Assembly (NCBI GenBank): GCA_900756035.1
Contig: CAAEIR010000178.1
Coordinates: 1-11,067 of the forward strand
Length of the DNA stretch: 11,067 nt
Source: an uncultured Anaerostipes sp.
Lineage (GTDB): Bacteria; Bacillota; Clostridia; Lachnospirales; Lachnospiraceae
Direction: 5' to 3'
Shown here: one piece after another, positions 1 to 5,303 of the stretch
Layout: every line of letters starts with the position of its first letter
Numbering within the stretch: the stretch's first letter is position 1
Translations under genes and position numbers: made by a program
Notes under the pieces: generated by a model
Databases searched by the model: none
What the model was told of the DNA's origin: nothing
Seen by the model: only the letters and a program-made list of their open reading frames with translations

Positions 1-13
1 AAATTATTTTTTT

Positions 14-30
14 CATATATTCATAAGGTA
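14..30 (+). promoter_or_regulatory. Possible sporulation-type -10 element upstream of the carboxypeptidase gene
   Basis: The string CATAAGGTA at 22-30 fits the CATANNNTA -10 pattern known for the mother-cell sigma factors E and K, and CATATATTC at 14-22 partly fits it. No sigma-A pair is visible in the 60 bases available, and the window begins too close to judge a -35. Six fixed bases in AT-rich DNA occur by chance quite often, so this is only a candidate. Confidence 0.2.
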
Positions 31-60
31 CGCAGTGATAAGAAGAAAGGCGGATAGAAT

Positions 61-1212
61 ATGGTGAGAAGGATAATTTCTTTTATTTTATTGTTTGGAG
101 TTTTAATGGGGTCCTGTGTAACCACAGAGGCACAGGAGTTAAAACTATATGGCAAAGCGGCAATTTTGATGGATGCAGAGTCAGGAACAGTATTATATAA
201 AAAAGCGGAAAAGACTGTGATGCCCAATGCCAGTACCACAAAGATTATGACCTGCCTTTATATTTTGGAACACTGCGATCTGGACGATGTGGCAAAAGTA
301 TCAAAAAATGCAGCTTCTCAGCCAAGGGTTCGGCTGGGTGTCAGGGAGGGGGAGTCTTACAAAGTAAGGGATCTTCTCTATGGTTTGATGTTAGAATCCT
401 ATAATGATTGTGCCGTAGTTTTAGCAGAACATGCAGAAGGGTCTGTGGAGGCATTTGAGAAAAAAGTAAACGAAAAAGCAAAGAAGCTGGGCGCCGCAAA
501 TACTCATTTTGTAACACCGAATGGTCTGGATGGAACAGATTCAGAAGGTGCTCACGGAACAACAGCTTACGATCTGGCGAAGCTTATGAGTTATTGTATT
601 AAGAATAAAGATTTTTTGACAATTACCCGGCAGAAAAGCTATTCTTTTCGGGATGTATCGGGGAAACGAACCTTTACATGTCAGAACCATAATGCGCTTC
701 TTTCTAGCATGGAAGGGGCGATCTCCGGAAAAACCGGTTATACATCGAAAGCGGGATATTGCTATGTTGGGGCGGTGGAACAAAATCAAATGAAACTGAT
801 CGTAGTAACATTGGCCAGCGGATGGCCCCCGCATAAAACCTATAAGTGGGCAGATGTGAGGACATTGGTAAATTACGGAGTGGAAAATTATGAGAAACGG
901 GAAGTACAGGCAGATACCAGTAAAATTACGAGACTTCCGGTAAGCAACGGTATAGAGGGATCGATTGCACTCAAGGTAAAAGATAAAAAGATGAAGTTTC
1001 TTTTAAAAAAGGGAGATCAGGTGAAAATAAAATGCAGTTTGCCGGAACGTGTAAAAGCTCCGGTTAAGAAGGGAGAAAAAGTCGGCGAGATTCGTTTTAT
1101 GGTAAATGGAGTCTGTATGGCATCACTTCCGGTTCGAGCACAAAACAGAGTAGTCGAGAAGGACTTCTGGTGGTATTTGGGAGGAACGATCAAAGAATTT
1201 TGTTTTTTCTAG
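61..1212 (+). CDS. D-alanyl-D-alanine carboxypeptidase (peptidase S11, PBP5 family)
   Basis: This 383-residue secreted penicillin-binding protein should remove the terminal D-Ala from peptidoglycan pentapeptides, limiting D,D cross-linking. All three active-site motifs of the family are visible: STTK with the nucleophile at Ser58 and Lys61, SYN at 113-115, and KTG at 224-226. The catalytic domain spans roughly residues 27-262; a beta-rich PBP5-type C-terminal domain follows (about 285-370). The tail ends in aromatic residues (DFWWYLGG...FCFF), which may serve as a membrane anchor. Residues 1-24 form a signal sequence (RR, then a hydrophobic stretch); Cys19 after LMGS also makes a weak lipobox. 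The ATG at 61 is preceded by AAAGGCGG at 46-53, a good spacing. Whether it is the vegetative or a sporulation-specific paralogue (DacB/DacF types) cannot be told from sequence, and the spmA/spmB or spoIIA neighbours typical of those are absent downstream. Confidence 0.93.
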   Translation: MVRRIISFILLFGVLMGSCVTTEAQELKLYGKAAILMDAESGTVLYKKAEKTVMPNASTTKIMTCLYILEHCDLDDVAKVSKNAASQPRVRLGVREGESYKVRDLLYGLMLESYNDCAVVLAEHAEGSVEAFEKKVNEKAKKLGAANTHFVTPNGLDGTDSEGAHGTTAYDLAKLMSYCIKNKDFLTITRQKSYSFRDVSGKRTFTCQNHNALLSSMEGAISGKTGYTSKAGYCYVGAVEQNQMKLIVVTLASGWPPHKTYKWADVRTLVNYGVENYEKREVQADTSKITRLPVSNGIEGSIALKVKDKKMKFLLKKGDQVKIKCSLPERVKAPVKKGEKVGEIRFMVNGVCMASLPVRAQNRVVEKDFWWYLGGTIKEFCFF

Positions 1213-1227
1213 ATTATATGATATGAT
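1200..1227 (+). promoter_or_regulatory. Possible internal promoter for the ArsC-like/aminopeptidase pair
   Basis: TTGTTT at 1200-1205 and TATGAT at 1222-1227 are 16 bases apart, in the 60-base gap between the carboxypeptidase stop and the next gene. A second overlapping TATGAT lies at 1217-1222. No terminator hairpin separates the two genes, so read-through is also likely. The 15 bases at 1217-1231 recur identically in the proposed promoter of the VOC gene (3478-3492, minus strand). Confidence 0.35.
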
Positions 1228-1272
1228 AGATGCAATCAAGAGAAATTGTAATAAAATCAAAGGAGAAGGGAA

Positions 1273-1620
1273 ATGTTATTTTTAGAATATCCAAAATGCA
1301 GTACCTGTAAGAAGGCAAAAAAATGGCTGGATGATCATCAGATATCTTATGATGACCGCCATATTGTAGAGGATCATCCTACGGCGGAAGAATTAAAAAT
1401 GTGGCATGAGAAAAGCGGTCTTGCGTTAAAGCGTTTTTTTAATACCAGTGGGATGAAATACAGAGAACTTCAGTTAAAAGACAGATTGCCGGAAATGACG
1501 GAAGAAGAGCAGTATCAGCTATTGTCCACAGATGGCATGCTGGTAAAGCGTCCTTTGGTCATTGGGGATGATTTTGTTCTGGTTGGATTTAAAGAACAAG
1601 AGTGGAAGGAGAAACTTTAG
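1273..1620 (+). CDS. ArsC/Spx-family thioredoxin-fold protein
   Basis: The protein has 115 residues and belongs to the ArsC/Spx/YffB family of cytosolic thioredoxin-like proteins. It begins with the family's strand and CxxC motif (PKCSTCKKAKKWL; Cys9 and Cys12), followed by a helix and the conserved C-terminal segment KRPLVIGDDFVLVGF. True arsenate reductases of this class use one N-terminal Cys and several arginines to hold the anion; Spx regulators use CxxC as a redox switch on RNA polymerase. The CxxC and the RPL..G..VLVGF segment fit an Spx/YffB-like redox protein at least as well as a real arsenate reductase, and no arsenic-resistance genes are nearby. The start follows AGGAGAAGGG at 1261-1270. 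Its stop touches the ATG of the aminopeptidase, so the two are co-transcribed. I am confident of the family but not the substrate. Confidence 0.88.
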   Translation: MLFLEYPKCSTCKKAKKWLDDHQISYDDRHIVEDHPTAEELKMWHEKSGLALKRFFNTSGMKYRELQLKDRLPEMTEEEQYQLLSTDGMLVKRPLVIGDDFVLVGFKEQEWKEKL

Positions 1621-3003
1621 ATGGAACGAAAAAATGCATGGACAACTTATGAGGAAACGGATTTAAAACAGTTAAATGCTCTGGCAGAAGAGTATAAGCA
1701 GTTTTTGTCCAATGGAAAGACGGAACGTGAGTGTGTAGAGCAGTCAGTTGCTTTGGCGAAGAAGGCAGGATATACAGATCTGGAAGAGAAGATAAGCTTG
1801 AAAGCTCCATTGAAAGCAGGAGATAAAGTTTATCGTACCTGGATGGATAAGACAGTAGTATTATTTCAGATTGGACTGGAGCCGTTAGAAAACGGAATGA
1901 ATATTTTAGGAGCTCATATTGATTCTCCGAGATTAGATTTAAAACAGAATCCTTTATATGAGGATACGGAGTTTGCTCTTTTCGATACACATTATTATGG
2001 CGGTGTGAAAAAATACCAGTGGGTCACACTTCCTATGGCACTCCACGGAGTCGTTGTTAAAAAGGACGGTACAAAGGTATCTGTCTGTGTCGGAGAGAAG
2101 GAAGAAGACCCGGTTGTCGGAATTACGGATCTGCTGATTCATTTATCTGCAAAACAGATGGAGAAGAAGGGAAACGTTGTTGTCGAGGGCGAGAATCTGG
2201 ATGTTTTAATTGGAAGCAAACCATTAAAAGATGAAGAAAAAGATGCTGTGAAGAAGCAGATTTTAGAACTCCTTGAAAAAGAATATGGAATTGAAGAGGA
2301 AGACTTTTTGTCTGCTGAGATCGAAGTTGTTCCGGCAGGAAAAGCCAGAGACTTTGGCTTGGATCGCAGTATGATTATCTCCTATGGTCAGGATGACAGG
2401 GTCTGCGCTTATACATCACTGGCGGCAATGTTAAATGTCGAAAGCCCAACAAGAACTTCCTGCTGTATTCTTGTTGATAAAGAAGAGATCGGAAGCGTTG
2501 GTGCAACGGGGATGCATTCCAGATTCTTTGAAAATACAGTAGCCGAGATTCTGGCATTGACAGGGGACTACAGTGATCTGGTATTAAGAAGAGCATTGCA
2601 GAATTCTTATATGCTTTCTTCTGACGTAAGTGCAGCATTTGATCCAAACTATCCGAGTGTCATGGAAAAGAAAAACGCGGCTTATTTTGGAAAAGGACTG
2701 GTTTTAAATAAATATACCGGGGCCAGAGGAAAATCCGGATCGAATGATGCGAATCCGGAATATATCGCCAAACTTCGCAAAATGTTTGATGACCATCAGG
2801 TGGCTTTTCAGACTGCAGAACTCGGAAAGGTTGATGAGGGCGGCGGTGGAACCATCGCATATATTCCGGCTGCTTACAGTATGAATGTCATCGACTGTGG
2901 TGTAGCGGTTTTAAGTATGCATGCTCCATGGGAAATCACAAGCAAATCTGATCTTTATGAAGTAGAAAAGGGATATGAAATATTTCTGAAAGAGTGTCAA
3001 TAA
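1621..3003 (+). CDS. apeA: M18-family zinc aminopeptidase (aminopeptidase 1 type)
   Basis: This 460-residue metallo-aminopeptidase of family M18 should release N-terminal residues from cytosolic peptides using two zinc ions. The metal ligands known for the family can be placed by motif: His99 in GAHIDSPRLDL, Asp258 in GQDDR, the pair Glu288-Glu289 in VDKEEIGS (general base and ligand), Asp335 in LSSDVSAAFDPN, and His434 in SMHAPWE. Other family hallmarks are GSNDANPEY (373-381) and the glycine-rich VDEGGGGTIA (404-413). Length is normal for the bacterial 'aminopeptidase 1' branch and no signal peptide is present. The ATG directly follows the stop of the preceding gene, and its ribosome site, AAGGAG at 1606-1611, lies inside that gene's last codons, implying translational coupling. 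A strong hairpin follows the stop. The symbol apeA follows the usual name of this branch and is less certain than the family. Confidence 0.93.
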   Translation: MERKNAWTTYEETDLKQLNALAEEYKQFLSNGKTERECVEQSVALAKKAGYTDLEEKISLKAPLKAGDKVYRTWMDKTVVLFQIGLEPLENGMNILGAHIDSPRLDLKQNPLYEDTEFALFDTHYYGGVKKYQWVTLPMALHGVVVKKDGTKVSVCVGEKEEDPVVGITDLLIHLSAKQMEKKGNVVVEGENLDVLIGSKPLKDEEKDAVKKQILELLEKEYGIEEEDFLSAEIEVVPAGKARDFGLDRSMIISYGQDDRVCAYTSLAAMLNVESPTRTSCCILVDKEEIGSVGATGMHSRFFENTVAEILALTGDYSDLVLRRALQNSYMLSSDVSAAFDPNYPSVMEKKNAAYFGKGLVLNKYTGARGKSGSNDANPEYIAKLRKMFDDHQVAFQTAELGKVDEGGGGTIAYIPAAYSMNVIDCGVAVLSMHAPWEITSKSDLYEVEKGYEIFLKECQ

Positions 3004-3049
3004 AAAATTATCTCAGTTGGAGTTAAGACTCCGGCTGAGATAATTTTTT
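3002..3049. terminator. Long bidirectional rho-independent terminator
   Basis: An almost perfect hairpin lies between convergent genes. The outer arms AAAAAATTATCTCAG (3002-3016) and its complement at 3035-3049 pair fully; the stem continues through two G-T pairs and GGAGT/ACTCC (3019-3023 with 3028-3032) to a four-base loop at 3024-3027. A run of T ends the plus-strand reading and the A run gives a T run on the other strand, so it should stop both the aminopeptidase and VOC transcripts. The 5' arm overlaps the aminopeptidase stop codon. Confidence 0.93.
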
Positions 3050-3075
3050 GTTCAGTGAATTATAGAAACTCTATT

Positions 3076-3441
3076 CTATTTTGGCGGAATAATTTCAATC
3101 CAGTAGCCATCCGGATCATTGATGAAGTAGATGCCCATATCCGGGTTTTCGAAACAGATACAGCCCATTTCTTTATGCAGAGCATAGGCTTTATCAAAAT
3201 CTTTGGCAGTCAGCGCCAGATGAAATTCTTCATCACCGAGGTTGTAAGGCTCTTTCTGGTCGCGCATCCAGGTAAGTTCCAGACGGAAGTTTGTGGTACC
3301 GTCTCCCAGGTAAACAATTTTAAAACTTCCGTCAGAGGAATCTTTCTCGCGTACAACGTCAAGATTCAGAGCTTCTTTGTAGAATTTTAGGCTTTTTTCC
3401 AAGTCTAAGACATTGAAATTAAAATGATTAAATTGAAACAT
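3076..3441 (-). CDS. Glyoxalase I-like VOC metalloenzyme
   Basis: A 121-residue protein of the vicinal-oxygen-chelate fold, with two beta-alpha-beta-beta-beta modules. The four metal ligands of glyoxalase I are present and nearly in the numbering of the E. coli enzyme (His5, Glu56, His74, Glu122): here His6 (FNHFNF), Glu55 (FRLELTW), His74 (EFHLAL) and Glu116 (YWIEIIP). The C-terminal NDPDGYWIEIIP is the typical closing signature. This suggests lactoylglutathione lyase-type isomerisation of methylglyoxal hemithioacetals. Most clostridia lack glutathione, however, so the thiol partner, or the reaction itself, may differ. The start is fixed by AAAGGAG (minus strand, 3447-3453) ahead of the ATG at 3441. 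It is a single-gene unit, convergent with the aminopeptidase and divergent from the L,D-transpeptidase. The fold and metal site are solid; the substrate is inferred. Confidence 0.9.
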   Translation of the reverse strand: MFQFNHFNFNVLDLEKSLKFYKEALNLDVVREKDSSDGSFKIVYLGDGTTNFRLELTWMRDQKEPYNLGDEEFHLALTAKDFDKAYALHKEMGCICFENPDMGIYFINDPDGYWIEIIPPK

Positions 3442-3481
3442 AAGAACTCCTTTACAAAATTATTAAGATTTTTTTAAATCT

Positions 3482-3509
3482 ATCATATCATAAATTTAAT
3501 TATTTACAA
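3482..3509 (-). promoter_or_regulatory. Possible promoter of the VOC gene
   Basis: On the minus strand TTGTAA (3504-3509) and TATGAT (3482-3487) are 16 bases apart, about 40 bases upstream of the start codon. It shares DNA with the -35 box of the divergent L,D-transpeptidase promoter (3503-3508), so polymerase binding at one could exclude the other. It is less close to consensus than its partner. Confidence 0.4.
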
Positions 3510-3531
3510 GTTGAAAATGTGAAGATATAAT
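3503..3531 (+). promoter_or_regulatory. Sigma-A-type promoter of the L,D-transpeptidase gene
   Basis: TTTACA (3503-3508) and a perfect TATAAT (3526-3531) are separated by exactly 17 bases, with AT-rich DNA upstream. Transcription should begin near 3538, leaving a short leader of about 25 bases with the ribosome site AAGGAAGGA at 3549-3557. This suggests strong vegetative expression. Confidence 0.8.
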
Positions 3532-3563
3532 GAACTAAGAAGAATATTAAGGAAGGAAATATT

Positions 3564-5054
3564 ATGAAGAAAGCATTATTAAAGTGTAAGAAATTATGCG
3601 CAGTTGTATTAATGCTCGTGATGGCATTGGGAATGTCTCTTTCAGCTCCCAAAACAGCACAGGCGGCAAATACGAAATATTGGATAAAAGTAAACAAACG
3701 GGCGAATGTTGCCACAGTATATCAGCTGAAAGGCGGCAAATACAAGCCAATTAAAGCATTTTTAGTATCCTGTGGAGGATCAAACACTCCGTCAGGTACA
3801 TATTATACACCGGCTAAATATCGTTGGCACACATTACAGGGGCCAAGCTACGGACAGTATTGTACAAGAATTCATGGAGGAATCTTATTCCATTCTGTAT
3901 GGTATTATGCTCCGAATAAGTCCAGTCAGTCTACCGTTCAGTATAACAAACTCGGACAGACAGCTTCTCATGGCTGCGTTCGTCTGTCTGTAGCAGATGC
4001 AAAATGGATTTATGATAATTGTGCTCTGGGTACAAAAGTTACAATATACAGCAGCAAGAATCCGGGACCTCTTGGAAAGCCAAAGGGAATCAAAGTATCC
4101 ACATCCAGAAGAATGTACTGGGATCCGACAGATCCGGACAAAAAGAATCCGTATCGTAAGAAAAAAGCGAAGATCACAGTATCTTCCAAGAAAAAGACAA
4201 CCGTAGAGTATGGAAAATCTTACAGCGTGAGATCCGGTGTTACTGCAAAGGATCAGATCACAAAGAGAAGTCTCACAAAGAAGATAAAATATTCTGTTAC
4301 AAAGTATACAAAAGGGAAATACAGAAAAGCAAAATTCAGTACAAGGTCTCCTGGAACATACAAAATCAAATATTCAGTAAAATCTTCTCTCGGAGTAACG
4401 ACAACCAAACAGATAAAAGTTCGTGTTGTTGACACACTGGCACCGACAATCAGTGCAAAGAGCCGTACTGTAAAACAGAACTCTGTCAACGCAGTTTACG
4501 GAGTAAGTGCGAAGATGAGAAGCGGAACCAGCAGAACCAGCGCAATGACGGTGAAGATTAAAGCACCGGGTGAGAAGAGTTACAGAACGTATAGTTATGC
4601 TAAGGCAAAAGCATATAAGTTTACAAAACAGGGCAAATATTACGTTCAGTATACTGTAAAGAATAAGAACAAACCATATCGTGCAGCAAGCAAATCCATT
4701 ACAATCACAGTTATCGGTAATGCACAGATCAATGCCAACGCGGTGACCGTTGATTACGGAACTTCAGATGCGGCGACTGTTCAGGCAGTCCGCAATGCAG
4801 CAGTCATTAACGACAATGGAACGACTGTAAAAGGAACGGATACTTCAAAAGTTCGTGTAGATCTGGTAAAAGGATCTGATGGAACTGTGACTGCAGCAGT
4901 GATTTCTTATACAGGAAAGAATGGCGTAACTGTGAAGAAGACGGTTACAGTAACAGTAAAGGAGCCTGAGGCTTCTACAGAGATCCAGAAGACAGTTTTG
5001 CAGCAGTCTGATGACAACGCACAGGAAAGTTCTGAGCAGACATTGGGAGAATAG
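3564..5054 (+). CDS. Secreted L,D-transpeptidase (YkuD) with C-terminal Ig-like repeats
   Basis: A 496-residue exported protein. Residues 1-35 form a signal peptide (MKKALLKCKK, a hydrophobic core, then APKTAQA-AN as the likely cleavage site). Residues about 37-162 form the YkuD catalytic domain: GGILFHS carries the likely catalytic His110, and SHGCVR (135-140) carries the nucleophile Cys138. Such enzymes make meso-DAP-type 3-3 cross-links or attach proteins to peptidoglycan, using tetrapeptide donors and resisting most penicillins. Residues about 200-466 look like three beta-sandwich, Ig-like modules, with boundaries near VVDTLAPTIS (288-297) and ITVIGNA (381-387). This part is very rich in Lys, Arg, Ser and Tyr, whereas the last 30 residues are acidic and Ser/Gln-rich. 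No sortase motif or C-terminal membrane helix is seen, so the basic repeats may hold it to the wall or its anionic polymers (inference). It is monocistronic between its own promoter and terminator. Confidence 0.9.
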   Translation: MKKALLKCKKLCAVVLMLVMALGMSLSAPKTAQAANTKYWIKVNKRANVATVYQLKGGKYKPIKAFLVSCGGSNTPSGTYYTPAKYRWHTLQGPSYGQYCTRIHGGILFHSVWYYAPNKSSQSTVQYNKLGQTASHGCVRLSVADAKWIYDNCALGTKVTIYSSKNPGPLGKPKGIKVSTSRRMYWDPTDPDKKNPYRKKKAKITVSSKKKTTVEYGKSYSVRSGVTAKDQITKRSLTKKIKYSVTKYTKGKYRKAKFSTRSPGTYKIKYSVKSSLGVTTTKQIKVRVVDTLAPTISAKSRTVKQNSVNAVYGVSAKMRSGTSRTSAMTVKIKAPGEKSYRTYSYAKAKAYKFTKQGKYYVQYTVKNKNKPYRAASKSITITVIGNAQINANAVTVDYGTSDAATVQAVRNAAVINDNGTTVKGTDTSKVRVDLVKGSDGTVTAAVISYTGKNGVTVKKTVTVTVKEPEASTEIQKTVLQQSDDNAQESSEQTLGE

Positions 5055-5094
5055 ATTAAGACAGGCGAAGTGGATTTCTGACTTTGAAAAACGA

Positions 5095-5134
5095 GAGAGG
5101 AACATAGCGATAAGGTTATGTTCCTCTCATTTTT
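5095..5134 (+). terminator. Rho-independent terminator after the L,D-transpeptidase gene
   Basis: GAGAGGAACATA (5095-5106) pairs perfectly with its complement at 5117-5128; a G-T and a C-G pair extend the stem inside, leaving a loop of about six bases. It is followed by A and TTTTT (5130-5134). It sits 40 bases after the stop at 5054. Confidence 0.88.
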
Positions 5135-5166
5135 CAATATGCTTTAGATTTCTGCATGCTCTGGAG

Positions 5167-5194
5167 TTGACACTTTTTTTCAGTGTGATAAAAT
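5167..5194 (+). promoter_or_regulatory. Extended -10 promoter of leuS with a dyad in its spacer
   Basis: A consensus TTGACA (5167-5172) is followed, 16 bases on, by TAAAAT (5189-5194) preceded by TGA at 5186-5188, an extended -10. The spacer holds an inverted repeat: ACACT (5170-5174) and AGTGT (5182-5186) around seven bases, overlapping the end of the -35 box and reaching the extended -10. This is where an operator could lie. Transcription should start near 5201, giving a leader of about 100 bases. Confidence 0.75.
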
Positions 5195-5223
5195 AAATAG
5201 GATTAGAAAATTAATCATATATG

Positions 5224-5264
5224 GTGTGAAATGAACGAGATAGCAGAAATCAGAGGTTTCACAC
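5224..5264 (+). promoter_or_regulatory. Stem-loop in the leuS leader RNA
   Basis: GTGTGAAA (5224-5231) pairs exactly with TTTCACAC (5257-5264), enclosing a 25-base purine-rich loop, 25 bases before the leuS ribosome site. No T-run follows, so it is not a terminator. The T-box consensus AGGGTGGNACCGCG is absent and the leader is too short for a full T-box. The structure is visible; any regulatory role is inference. The whole 249-base gap from 5055 to 5303 otherwise holds only the upstream terminator and the promoter. Confidence 0.45.
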
Positions 5265-5288
5265 GTAAATGAATAGATGAATACAACC

Positions 5289-5296
5289 AGGAGGAG
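5289..5296 (+). promoter_or_regulatory. Ribosome binding site that fixes the leuS start
   Basis: AGGAGGAG lies seven bases before the ATG at 5304. The in-frame ATG at 5277 has no such site and would put the Shine-Dalgarno inside the coding sequence. The protein from 5304 starts MATPYNHKAIEQKW, typical of bacterial LeuRS. Confidence 0.9.
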
Positions 5297-5303
5297 AGAA
5301 ATT

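Noticed and set aside
3055..3390. 111-codon plus-strand frame opposite the VOC gene
   Set aside because: It has no ribosome site, begins right after a terminator, and the minus frame carries all four metal ligands.
5231..5272. Leader peptide controlling leuS by attenuation
   Set aside because: The 13-codon frame has no Leu codons, no clear ribosome site and no downstream terminator.
5277..5303. Longer leuS start adding nine residues (MNTTRRREI)
   Set aside because: There is no ribosome site before 5277, and AGGAGGAG at 5289-5296 sits correctly for the ATG at 5304.
5201..5303. T-box riboswitch for leuS
   Set aside because: The leader is too short, lacks the conserved AGGGTGG-type sequence and has no terminator/antiterminator hairpins.
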